A program made the translations under genes and the position numbers. The notes under the pieces are model-generated. The model made no database searches. It saw nothing but the letters and a program-made list of their open reading frames with translations, and was not told the DNA's origin. Shown here piece after piece: positions 25,403-33,809 of a stretch of 64,000 bases of DNA. The stretch's first letter is position 1; each line of letters opens with the position of its first letter. Source of the stretch: Pseudoduganella rivuli (GTDB taxonomy: Bacteria > Pseudomonadota > Gammaproteobacteria > Burkholderiales > Burkholderiaceae_D); assembly GCF_009674485.1 (NCBI RefSeq), contig NZ_WKJJ01000016.1, forward strand, positions 1-64,000, written 5' to 3'.

Positions 25403-27990
25403 TGACGGATTCCCCTGTAAGCCGCGGCGGCGTGCAGCGCCGGCGCCTGGCTGGCTGGTTGCTGTTTGGCGAGTGGCGCTCGCACCCGATACGGGCCCTG
25501 ACCGCCATTGTGGCGATCGCCATCGGCGTGTCGCTGGGTTTCGCGATCCACCTGATCAATGCCGCCGCCTTCAATGAATTCTCGACCGCCGTGAAAAGCC
25601 TGTCCGGGCAGGCCGACGTGCAAGTGAGCGGCACGGAAAGCAATTTCGACGAAGCGATCTACGCCACCCTGGCGCAACGGGATGGCGTGGCCGTCGCATC
25701 GCCGGTGCTGCAAATCCACGCGTCGGTGCCCGGCCAGCGCACGCCGCTGGAAATCCTCGGCATCGACATGTTCCGCGCCGGATCGATCACGCCGGACTTG
25801 ATGGGCATCCCGGCGGAAGACCATCCGATGGATGCGCTGGCCGACGACACGGTGTTCCTGTCGGCCGCCGCGCAAACGTGGCTCAATGCGCCACCCGGCG
25901 GCACGGTGCGCCTGCAGGCCGGCACGCAGCCGCTGACGTTGCGGGTGGCGGGCCCCCTGGCCCGCGCCCGCGCCGGGCAGCGGCTGGGCGTGATGGACTT
26001 GGGGACGGCGCAGTGGCGCTTCAACCGGCTGGGCAAACTGACCCGCATCGATTTGAAACTGCGCGACGGCGTCGCCCGCGCCACGTTCAAGGAAGCGCTG
26101 GCGCGCGACCTGGAGCGCGCGTACCCGGGCCGCTTCCACGTCGGCAGCCCGAACGACGATGACCAGAACAGCCGCAACGACAACATGAGCCGCGCCTACC
26201 GCGTCAACCTGTCCGTGCTAGCGCTGGTGGCCTTGTTCACGGGCGCCTTCCTCGTGTTTTCCACGCAGGCGCTGTCGGTGATCCGGCGCCGCAGCCAGTT
26301 CGCGCTGTTGCGCGTGCTGGGACTGGAACGGGGCCAGTTGCTGCGCCAGGTGATGGTGGAAGGCCTGTCGCTGGGCGTGGCCGGCAGTGTGCTGGGCGTG
26401 GCGGCCGGCTACGGGCTGGCGGCCGGCGTGCTGCAACTGTTCGGCGGCGACCTGGGGGCGGGCCTGTTTTCCGGCGTGCAGCCGGAAGTGCAATTCACGC
26501 CGGTGGCGGCCCTCGTGTATTTCGCGCTCGGTGTCGGTGTCTCGGTGCTGGGCAGCGCCGCGCCGGCCATGGAAGCGGCGCGTGCCCGTCCCGCCATTGC
26601 ACTGAAAGCCGGTGCGGAAGAAGCGGCGCTGGCGCGCTTCGCCCCGGCCTGGCCGGGTCTCGTGTGCCTGGCGCTGGCGGCGCTGCTGTCGCAATTGCCG
26701 CCGCTGTGGGAATTGCCGATTTTCGGCTACCTGTCGATCGCGCTGATGCTGGTCGGCGCCATTGCCCTGATGCCACGCCTGGCGGGACTGGTGTTCCGCC
26801 AGCTGGCGTCGGTGTGGCAGCGGGGACCGGGCCGTAACGACCAGTCGTCGCCGGTGATGGCGTTGACCCTGTCCCGCCTCGCCAACGCACCGGGCCAGGC
26901 CGGCATGGCGCTGGGCGGCGTGCTGTCGAGTTTCAGCCTGATGGTGGCGATGGCCATCATGGTGGCCAGCTTCCGCGTGTCGGTCGACCAGTGGCTGCTC
27001 GACGTGCTGCCGGCCGACCTGTATGCGGCCAGCGCCACCGGCGGCGGCACCGCGGGGCTGACACCGGACGAACAGCAGCAAATGCGCTCGCTGCCCGGCA
27101 TCGCCAAGGCGGATTTCCTGCGCGCCAAACCCTTGCAGCTGGATCCGGCCCGTCCGCCCGTACTGCTGATGGCCCGCAACGTCGATGCGGCAAAGCCGGA
27201 ATCCGTGCTGGCCATGGCCGGTCCCGCATTGCCTGTCCCGGCGGGCCGTTTACCCGCGTGGATATCGGAACCGATGGCGGACTTGTATAACGTGCACCCT
27301 GGCGCCACATTGACGTTGCCGCTGGCTGGCGTACCCCGCGATTTCTTCGTGGCCGGCATCTGGCGCGACTATGCGCGCACGCACGGCGCCGTGCAGATCC
27401 GCCTGTCGGATTACCAGGCGCTGACGGGCGACATGGATATCAACAACGTGGCGCTGTGGCTTGCCGGCGGCGCCCGCATGGACGAATTGAAGCGCGCGCT
27501 GAAGGCATTGCCGTTCGGCGCATCCCTGGAATTGAATGAACTGTCTGAAATCCGCACCCTCAGCATGAAACTGTTCGACCGCAGCTTTGCCATCACGTAT
27601 CTGCTGGAACTGATCGCCATTGTCATCGGCCTGGTGGGTGTGGCCGCCACCTTTTCCGCGCAAACCTTTGCGCGCGCCCGCGAATTCGGCATGCTGCGCC
27701 ATATCGGCGTGACGCGCCGGCAAATCCTCGCCATCCTGTCCATCGAAGGCGGCGCGCTGACGGGGCTGGGCATCGCCACCGGTTTCGTGCTGGGCTGGGT
27801 CATCAGCCTGGTGCTGGTGTTTATCGTCAATCCGCAATCGTTCCACTGGACCATGCAACTGCACTTGCCGTGGACCTTGCTGGGCAGCGTGGCCGCCGCG
27901 CTGCTGGCCGCGTCCGCCCTGACGGCGCTGGCGTCGGGGCGGCGGGCGCTGTCCGGGGCGCCGATCCGGGCCGTCAGGGAGGATTGGTGA
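25402..27990 (+). CDS. FtsX-like ABC transporter permease (fused, two FtsX repeats)
   Basis: An 862-residue membrane protein with one N-terminal transmembrane helix, a large periplasmic domain, three helices near residues 270-400, more hydrophobic segments at 425-470, a second periplasmic domain, and three C-terminal helices (about 735-855). This is the layout of LolC/E- or MacB-like permeases in fused form, and of the permease associated with AttH/CrtC-like lipocalins. Start at 25402 (MTDSPVS) uses TGATG coupling; an in-frame GTG at 25390 is less likely. No ATPase gene lies in this operon, which is unusual. The lipocalin-like gene follows with a 1-base overlap. Confidence 0.88.
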   Translation: MTDSPVSRGGVQRRRLAGWLLFGEWRSHPIRALTAIVAIAIGVSLGFAIHLINAAAFNEFSTAVKSLSGQADVQVSGTESNFDEAIYATLAQRDGVAVASPVLQIHASVPGQRTPLEILGIDMFRAGSITPDLMGIPAEDHPMDALADDTVFLSAAAQTWLNAPPGGTVRLQAGTQPLTLRVAGPLARARAGQRLGVMDLGTAQWRFNRLGKLTRIDLKLRDGVARATFKEALARDLERAYPGRFHVGSPNDDDQNSRNDNMSRAYRVNLSVLALVALFTGAFLVFSTQALSVIRRRSQFALLRVLGLERGQLLRQVMVEGLSLGVAGSVLGVAAGYGLAAGVLQLFGGDLGAGLFSGVQPEVQFTPVAALVYFALGVGVSVLGSAAPAMEAARARPAIALKAGAEEAALARFAPAWPGLVCLALAALLSQLPPLWELPIFGYLSIALMLVGAIALMPRLAGLVFRQLASVWQRGPGRNDQSSPVMALTLSRLANAPGQAGMALGGVLSSFSLMVAMAIMVASFRVSVDQWLLDVLPADLYAASATGGGTAGLTPDEQQQMRSLPGIAKADFLRAKPLQLDPARPPVLLMARNVDAAKPESVLAMAGPALPVPAGRLPAWISEPMADLYNVHPGATLTLPLAGVPRDFFVAGIWRDYARTHGAVQIRLSDYQALTGDMDINNVALWLAGGARMDELKRALKALPFGASLELNELSEIRTLSMKLFDRSFAITYLLELIAIVIGLVGVAATFSAQTFARAREFGMLRHIGVTRRQILAILSIEGGALTGLGIATGFVLGWVISLVLVFIVNPQSFHWTMQLHLPWTLLGSVAAALLAASALTALASGRRALSGAPIRAVREDW

Positions 27991-29099
27991 TGAAGCGGGT
28001 TTTACATGCCGTAACCGCCATGTTGCTGGCATCGGCAGGCCTTGCCGCACACGCGGCGCCGCCCGTCTATCCGCCGGTCACGCCCCTGCCCCCCGGCCAA
28101 ACGCTGCAATTCCCCCGCGACTATGGCGCCCATCCCGCCTATAAAACCGAATGGTGGTACGCGACCGGCTGGGTGAAAACGCCGGACGGCAAGGAACTGG
28201 GCTACCAGGTCACGTTCTTCCGCGCCGCGCCGCCGCACGACACGGCCAATCCCAGCCGCTTCGCACCGCACCAGTTGATCATCGGCCACGCGGCGCTGTC
28301 CGATCCCGCAGTGGGCAAGCTGCGGCATGACCAGCGCTCCGCCCGCGAAGGCTTTGGCCTGGCCTACGCGAAAGCCGGCGACACCGACGTGAAGCTGGAC
28401 GACTGGCGCATGGTGCGGACACAGGACGGGGCGTATCACGTCAAGCTTCCCGCCACCGGTTTTACGCTGGATTTGACGCTGCGTCCGCGCCAAAGCGTCA
28501 TGCTGCAGGGGGAAAACGGCTTTTCACGCAAGAGCCCCGATCCGCTCAGCGCCAGCTATTACTATAGCGAACCGCAACTGGACACCACCGGCACCATCAC
28601 CGTCACCGCCGCGCGGGGCGGCGCCAAAGCCGTGCCGATGGCGGTCACCGGCGTCACGTGGCTGGACCACGAATGGTCGAGCGCCTACCTGGACCAGGAC
28701 GCGGCGGGCTGGGACTGGGTCGGCATCAACCTGGACGACGGCGGCGCTCTGATGGGCTTTCATATGCGTAGCAAGACAGGTGGTAAACTGTGGGCGCACG
28801 CGACATGGCGTGACGCATCCGGTAAGATCACGCATTACGCGCAGGACCAGGTCAGCTTTACCCCGCAAAGGCGGTGGCGTTCGCCCCGCACCAATGCCGA
28901 GTATCCCGTTGCCACCCAGCTTGCCACAGGCGATATCCTGTGGCAGATCGCGCCCCTGCAGGACGACCAGGAGCTCGATTCGCGCCGCAGCACGGGCGCG
29001 GTGTACTGGGAAGGCGCCGTGACGGTGCGGCGCGATGGCGCCCAGGTGGGCAAAGGCTACCTGGAGCTGACAGGCTATGTACGGCCCATGAAACTGTAA
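27990..29099 (+). CDS. CrtC/AttH-like lipocalin-family protein, secreted
   Basis: A 369-residue protein with a Sec signal peptide (MKRVLHAVTAMLLASAGLAA, cut near AHA). The mature part is the double-lipocalin CrtC/AttH fold: TEWWYATGWV and GYQVTFFRA near the start, then TWLDHEWSS and WDWVGINLDDG. Family members include carotenoid 1,2-hydratase and AttH; those encoded beside FtsX-like permeases, as here, are likely periplasmic or membrane-associated hydrophobic-ligand proteins rather than carotenoid enzymes. Excellent GGAGG site; the start overlaps the permease stop (TGATG). Confidence 0.87.
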   Translation: MKRVLHAVTAMLLASAGLAAHAAPPVYPPVTPLPPGQTLQFPRDYGAHPAYKTEWWYATGWVKTPDGKELGYQVTFFRAAPPHDTANPSRFAPHQLIIGHAALSDPAVGKLRHDQRSAREGFGLAYAKAGDTDVKLDDWRMVRTQDGAYHVKLPATGFTLDLTLRPRQSVMLQGENGFSRKSPDPLSASYYYSEPQLDTTGTITVTAARGGAKAVPMAVTGVTWLDHEWSSAYLDQDAAGWDWVGINLDDGGALMGFHMRSKTGGKLWAHATWRDASGKITHYAQDQVSFTPQRRWRSPRTNAEYPVATQLATGDILWQIAPLQDDQELDSRRSTGAVYWEGAVTVRRDGAQVGKGYLELTGYVRPMKL

Positions 29100-29114
29100 A
29101 GACTAGAAATTCCA

Positions 29115-30986
29115 ATGAATAACAGCATCGCAGGCAACAGCAACTCCACCCCGGCCGACAGTTCCAATACGGCGCCGGCCCCCGCCAATTCCGACGCGCG
29201 CGACATGAAAAAAGGCAGCCTGGCCGCCCTGAAAGGCTTGCTGCCCTTCCTGCGCCCCTACAAGAAACAATTCGCCATGGCGGGCGTGGCGCTGGTGGTG
29301 GCCGCCGGTGCGACCTTGGCGATTCCCGTCGCGTTCAAGCAAATGATCGACATGGGCTTTGGCGCGGCTGGTACCGCGGGCAACCATATCGAGCATGTCA
29401 ACGCCGTGTTCCTGGCGCTGTTCGGCGTGGCCACCGTGCTGGCGCTGGCCACTGCCGCGCGCTTTTACACGGTGTCGTGGCTGGGCGAGCGCGTCACGGC
29501 CGATATCCGCAGCGCCGTGTACCGTCACGTCGTCACGCAAAGCCCCGAATTCTTTGAAACCACGCAGACCGGCGAAGTGCTGTCCCGCATCACCACCGAT
29601 ACCACGCTGATCCAGGCGGTGGTCGGCACCAGTATCTCGATGGCGCTGCGCAATGTGTTGCTGTTCCTGGGCGGCCTGGCCATGCTGTTCGTGACGTCGG
29701 CCAAGCTGTCGTCCATCATTATCGGATTGCTGGTCCTGACCGTGGTGCCGATCGTGATGTTCGGCCGCCGCGTGCGCAAGCTGTCGCGCGCGTCGCAGGA
29801 CCGGATTGCCGACGCGTCCGCCGTCGCCGGTGAAATTCTCAACGCGATGCCGACCGTGCAGGCGTTCACCCATGAAAAGATCGAGACGGACCGCTTCGGC
29901 GCGTCCGTGGAAAGCGCGTTCAAGACGGCCATGGAACGCATCCGCGCCCGCGCCTTCCTGACCATGCTGGCCATCGTGCTGGTGTTCGGCACCATCGTGT
30001 TCGTGCTGTGGCTGGGCGCCCATGCGGTGCTGGAAGGCGCCATGACAGGCGGCGAGCTGGGCCAGTTCATCCTGTACGCCACCACGGTGGCGGGCGCCAT
30101 CGGCGCCCTGTCCGAAGTCATGGGCGAAGCCCAACGCGCGGCCGGCGCCACCGAGCGCCTGCTGGAACTGATGTCCGTGAAATCGGACATCCAGTCCCCT
30201 GCCCACCCGCTGGCGCTGCCCCCGCGCGCCGCCAACGGCGCCGCGCTGACGCTGGCCGACGTGACATTCTCGTATCCGTCGCGTCCCGACACGGCGGCGC
30301 TGGCGCACCTGTCGCTGGACATCAAGCCGGGCGAAACCATCGCCGTGGTCGGCCCGTCCGGCGCCGGCAAGACCACGCTGTTCCAGCTGTTCCTGCGCTT
30401 CTACGACCCGCAACTGGGCTCGATCAAGCTCGATGGCGTCGACATCCGCCAGCTGGACTTGCATACCTTGCGCAATGCCATCGGCATCGTGCCGCAGGAT
30501 ACGGTGATCTTCTCGACCGACGCGATGGAAAACATCCGCTATGGCCGCGCCGACGCCACCGACGAGGAAGTGATCCAGGCCGCGAAGATGGCGGCCGCCC
30601 ACGAATTCATCGAGCGCCTGCCGAACGGCTACCAGTCGTTCCTCGGCGAGCGCGGCGTGCGCCTGTCCGGCGGCCAGCGCCAGCGCATCGCGATTGCCCG
30701 CGCGCTGCTGAAAAATCCCCCGCTGCTGTTGCTGGACGAAGCCACCAGCGCGCTGGACGCGGAATCGGAACGCCTGGTGCAGGGCGCGCTGGAAGCGGCC
30801 ATGAAAGGCCGCACCACCGTCATCATCGCGCACCGCCTGGCCACCGTGCAGCGCGCCGACCGCATCATCGTGATGGAAGACGGCAAGATCGTGGAAACCG
30901 GCAACCACGCGACCCTGGTGGCGCTGGGTGGCATTTATGCGAATCTGGCGGCACTGCAGTTCCATAACGTGCAAGTGGTGCACTGA
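29115..30986 (+). CDS. ABC transporter, fused membrane and ATPase domains (MsbA/BmrA-like half-transporter)
   Basis: A 623-residue exporter half-molecule, probably working as a homodimer. Residues about 45-340 hold six transmembrane helices; 375-615 is the nucleotide-binding domain with Walker A GPSGAGKTT, signature LSGGQRQRIA, Walker B LLLLDEATSALD and switch His in IIAHRLATV. The first 45 residues are Ser-, Asn- and Pro-rich and poorly conserved, so ATG codons further in (for example the one giving MKKGSLAAL) are possible starts. Substrate unknown: lipids, peptides or drugs. It follows the lipocalin gene by 15 bases. Confidence 0.9.
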   Translation: MNNSIAGNSNSTPADSSNTAPAPANSDARDMKKGSLAALKGLLPFLRPYKKQFAMAGVALVVAAGATLAIPVAFKQMIDMGFGAAGTAGNHIEHVNAVFLALFGVATVLALATAARFYTVSWLGERVTADIRSAVYRHVVTQSPEFFETTQTGEVLSRITTDTTLIQAVVGTSISMALRNVLLFLGGLAMLFVTSAKLSSIIIGLLVLTVVPIVMFGRRVRKLSRASQDRIADASAVAGEILNAMPTVQAFTHEKIETDRFGASVESAFKTAMERIRARAFLTMLAIVLVFGTIVFVLWLGAHAVLEGAMTGGELGQFILYATTVAGAIGALSEVMGEAQRAAGATERLLELMSVKSDIQSPAHPLALPPRAANGAALTLADVTFSYPSRPDTAALAHLSLDIKPGETIAVVGPSGAGKTTLFQLFLRFYDPQLGSIKLDGVDIRQLDLHTLRNAIGIVPQDTVIFSTDAMENIRYGRADATDEEVIQAAKMAAAHEFIERLPNGYQSFLGERGVRLSGGQRQRIAIARALLKNPPLLLLDEATSALDAESERLVQGALEAAMKGRTTVIIAHRLATVQRADRIIVMEDGKIVETGNHATLVALGGIYANLAALQFHNVQVVH

Positions 30987-30996
30987 GCACCGGATA

Positions 30997-31893
30997 ATGT
31001 CCTATCCCTACCTCAGCGACGTCGTCTTTGCCCTCACCGGATACCAACTACCGCTGCCCTTCGCCACCTTCGGCCTGATGGTGGCAGTGGCCCTGCTGGA
31101 CGCGTCCAGTTGTCTGTCGGCAGAAATGCGGCGCCTGCACGGCGCTGGCATGCTGCCCATGGCCTGGCGCGCGCAGCGCGGCGTGACGCTGCGCATGGCA
31201 CCGCACGACGTCGTCCCCAACCTCACATTGCTGGCCATGTTTGCCGGCGTGGCCGGCGCCCGCGTGTTCCATATTTTTGAACACCTGGACAGCTTTGCCG
31301 TCAACCCATCGGACATGATTTTCAGCCGCTCAGGTCTCAGCGTACTGGGCGGACTGCTGTTCGGCACCGTCGCGGGACTGTGGTTTATCCGCCGCTGGCA
31401 CTTGCCCGCGCGGCCGATGCTGGATGCGGTGGCCCCGGCCATGATGCTGGGCTATGCGATCGGCCGCATCGGCTGCCAGGTTTCCGGCGATGGCGACTGG
31501 GGCCGCGTGGCGGACATGGCGTTGAAACCGGACTGGTTGCCGACGTGGTTCTGGGCCCAGACTTACACCAACAATATTTTCGGCGAAGTCATTGCCGCGC
31601 CGGGTGTCTATCCGGCGCCCGTCTATGAAATCGTGATGGCGCTGGGCGCTTTCCTGCTGCTGTGGGCGTTGCGCAGGCACGCGTTCCGGCAAGGCTGGCT
31701 GTTTTCCCTGTACCTGGTGCTGGCGGGACTTGAGCGCCTGGCCATTGAACAAATCCGCGTCAATCCGGTGCTGGACTTTGGCGTTTTCCATGCGACGCAG
31801 GCGGAAGCCATCGCGCTGGCGATGACAGCCGGCGGGATTGCCGGCTTGCTGGCGCTGTCGCGCCGCGCGCCTTCTTCGCTCAAACCTGCTTAG
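30997..31893 (+). CDS. prolipoprotein diacylglyceryl transferase-family membrane protein
   Basis: A 298-residue integral membrane protein of the Lgt family with about seven hydrophobic segments. Lgt moves a diacylglyceryl group onto the lipobox Cys of prolipoproteins. The Lgt signature region is recognisable but altered: GRIGCQVSGDGDWG in place of the usual GRIGNFINGE form, and a conserved Glu-Arg pair in LERLAIEQIRVNP. It may be a second, divergent Lgt rather than the housekeeping copy. It begins 10 bases after the exporter gene, which hints at envelope lipid work. The 3' end overlaps the convergent PEP-CTERM gene by 14 bases. Confidence 0.82.
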   Translation: MSYPYLSDVVFALTGYQLPLPFATFGLMVAVALLDASSCLSAEMRRLHGAGMLPMAWRAQRGVTLRMAPHDVVPNLTLLAMFAGVAGARVFHIFEHLDSFAVNPSDMIFSRSGLSVLGGLLFGTVAGLWFIRRWHLPARPMLDAVAPAMMLGYAIGRIGCQVSGDGDWGRVADMALKPDWLPTWFWAQTYTNNIFGEVIAAPGVYPAPVYEIVMALGAFLLLWALRRHAFRQGWLFSLYLVLAGLERLAIEQIRVNPVLDFGVFHATQAEAIALAMTAGGIAGLLALSRRAPSSLKPA

Positions 31894-32566
31894 CTTTGCG
31901 GCGGCGCGCCGCGATGATGCCCGCCAGTCCCAGACCCAGCAATCCAAAGGTTGCCGGTTCCGGCACCGTTGCCTGGTTGCCGAAGAATTCCAGTTCATTA
32001 ATCTGGTGCATGTAGTTGCCCACCGTGTGGGTCGACTGGTAGCGGAAGATGCTGTAGGCGGCCGGCGTGACGAAGTCCACGTTGGCCAGGTATTCATTCA
32101 CCTGCAGGCGGGTATTGCCCCACGCCGACACGCCTGGCTTGTCGTACGCAAAGATCGTCGTGTAATTGACGCCGTCATTCGAGCCCAGGATTTTCCAGTT
32201 ATCCGAATCGCGGTCCGTCGCATCGTTGCCGGACGTTGCCGTAAAACCCGTCAGCACGTAGCGCTTGGTGCCGAAATCCGCCTCGACCCAGACATTGCCG
32301 GCGTCGCAGCACCATTTGGCATCGCCGCCGCCGACCACGTTGTCGAACACATTGAAGGCGCCTTCGCTGTAAAAGAACGGTTCCACGCTGGAGCGGAACG
32401 TCGCGTTGTAATTGAGGTAGGACGATGCGTTGCCATTGTTTTCCGGGTCGGTCAAATCCCCGCCGCGCAATGCGCCCGAACCAGTGCCGCGCACCACCAT
32501 CGCCTGTGCGGCGCATGAGAAAGCCAGCGAAGCAAACAATACCGCCCTGACAACGTTTTTCATCAT
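31880..32566 (-). CDS. PEP-CTERM-anchored secreted protein with discoidin-like domain
   Basis: A 228-residue exported protein. Signal peptide at residues 1-22 (VVRAVLFASLAFSCAAQAM). The C terminus is a textbook PEP-CTERM sorting signal: VPEPATFGLLGLGLAG then an Arg-rich tail RRRKAK, cut and processed by an exosortase encoded elsewhere. The middle part, with WVEADFGTKR and WKILGSNDGVNYTTI, looks like a discoidin/F5-8 type C carbohydrate-binding domain. Such proteins are linked to exopolysaccharide and biofilm matrix. Conditional on an exosortase in the genome. Confidence 0.88.
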   Translation of the reverse strand: MMKNVVRAVLFASLAFSCAAQAMVVRGTGSGALRGGDLTDPENNGNASSYLNYNATFRSSVEPFFYSEGAFNVFDNVVGGGDAKWCCDAGNVWVEADFGTKRYVLTGFTATSGNDATDRDSDNWKILGSNDGVNYTTIFAYDKPGVSAWGNTRLQVNEYLANVDFVTPAAYSIFRYQSTHTVGNYMHQINELEFFGNQATVPEPATFGLLGLGLAGIIAARRRKAKQV

Positions 32567-32598
32567 AACCCCTGTAAGAATTGTAAAAATATTTGTTT

Positions 32599-32653
32599 CT
32601 TTAAGTTAATGTTACTTGATTTAAAGAAAATATAAAACAGGTGTAACTTAAAG
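32599..32653. repeat. 10-bp inverted repeat in the PEP-CTERM/aldolase divergent promoter region
   Basis: CTTTAAGTTA (32599-32608) and TAACTTAAAG (32644-32653) are exact inverse copies 35 bases apart, in very AT-rich DNA upstream of the PEP-CTERM gene. This could be a two-site operator with looping. Confidence 0.4.
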
Positions 32654-32693
32654 ACACAGGAAGTAACCGGGACTTAACCACAGTGCCGTCGGG

Positions 32694-32699
32694 TACAAT
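32694..32699 (+). promoter_or_regulatory. putative -10 box of the aldolase gene
   Basis: TACAAT lies 23 bases before the GTG start. The -35 region is poor. It overlaps an in-frame ATG (32698), which argues against that ATG as start. Confidence 0.35.
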
Positions 32700-32721
32700 G
32701 CCATCCTTTCAGGAGACTCCC

Positions 32722-33801
32722 GTGACCGACGCCGAACTGCGCCTGCGCTGCCATACCGTCCTGCCCGGCCACCGCCAGCAAACCCCTGCCGAACTGTTTT
32801 CCGCCATGGGCGCCTGGTGTGCTCAGCACAACGTGACGCATGACGTCTACGGCGAGGGGGAGCTGATCCAGGCGTTCGAAGCGAAAATCGCGGCGCTGCT
32901 GGGTTTTGACGCGGGGGTGTTCTGCGTCACCGGGACCATGACGCAGGTGACGGCGCTGCGCCTGGCATGCGCCGAGCGGGGCAGCCGGCTGGTGGCGCTG
33001 CATCCCACCGCGCACATCTTCAGGCATGAACGGGGCAACCATCAGTTGCTCGGCCACTTCGATGCGCTGCAAATCGGCGACCCGCAGCGCCCGTGGACGC
33101 TGGACGACCTGAAAGCCATTCCCGACAAGCTGGGCGCCGTGGTGCTGGAATTGCCGGCCCGCGAAATCGGCGGCCAGTGCCCGGGCTGGGACGAACTGGA
33201 AGCCATCAAGGCGTATTGCCGCGCGCAGGGCATCCACCTGCACATGGATGGCGCGCGCCTGTGGGAAACCGCCGCCGCGTATGGCAAGTCGCTGCACGAC
33301 ATTTGCGCGGGTTTCGACAGCGTCTATGTGTCGATGTACAAGGGTATCGGCGGCCTGGGCGGCGCCGTGCTGCTGGGAAGCCCATCGTTTGTCGGTGTGG
33401 CGGCGGAATGGTTCCGCCGCTCCGGCGGCAATGTGATCCACCGCTCGCCGTATATCGTGGCGGCGGCCATGCAGCTCGATGCGCGCCTGGCAGCCATGCC
33501 GGATTACTTCCGCCGCACGCGGGCGCTGTATGAAACCTTGCGCGCCTTCCCGCAACTGACGCCGAATCCCGCCGCGCCGCAGGCCAACATGCTGCACGTG
33601 CACATGCCCATCAGCCGTGACCGCGCCGTCGGGCTGCGTATCAAGGTGGCGGAACAGCACGGCGTGTGGCTGTTCAACCGCGCCGGCCACGCGCAATTGC
33701 CGGGCCACAGCGTCACCGAATGGTACGTGGGTGACAACCTGCTGGCGCTGGACGATACGCGCCTGCACGAGGCCCTGACACTGTGGTGTAACGAACTCTG
33801 A
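32722..33801 (+). CDS. threonine aldolase-family PLP enzyme
   Basis: A 359-residue fold-type I PLP enzyme of the beta-eliminating lyase/low-specificity threonine aldolase group, which cleaves threonine or allo-threonine to glycine and acetaldehyde. Visible motifs: VTGTMTQVTAL near the cofactor phosphate site, HMDGARLWE with the PLP-ring Asp, and the Schiff-base Lys in SMYKGIGGLGGA. I choose the GTG at 32722 because an AGGAG lies 7 bases upstream; earlier ATG and GTG codons overlap the likely -10 box. Substrate specificity is not certain. RhlE follows 8 bases later. Confidence 0.82.
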   Translation: MTDAELRLRCHTVLPGHRQQTPAELFSAMGAWCAQHNVTHDVYGEGELIQAFEAKIAALLGFDAGVFCVTGTMTQVTALRLACAERGSRLVALHPTAHIFRHERGNHQLLGHFDALQIGDPQRPWTLDDLKAIPDKLGAVVLELPAREIGGQCPGWDELEAIKAYCRAQGIHLHMDGARLWETAAAYGKSLHDICAGFDSVYVSMYKGIGGLGGAVLLGSPSFVGVAAEWFRRSGGNVIHRSPYIVAAAMQLDARLAAMPDYFRRTRALYETLRAFPQLTPNPAAPQANMLHVHMPISRDRAVGLRIKVAEQHGVWLFNRAGHAQLPGHSVTEWYVGDNLLALDDTRLHEALTLWCNEL

Positions 33802-33809
33802 AAGACCCT

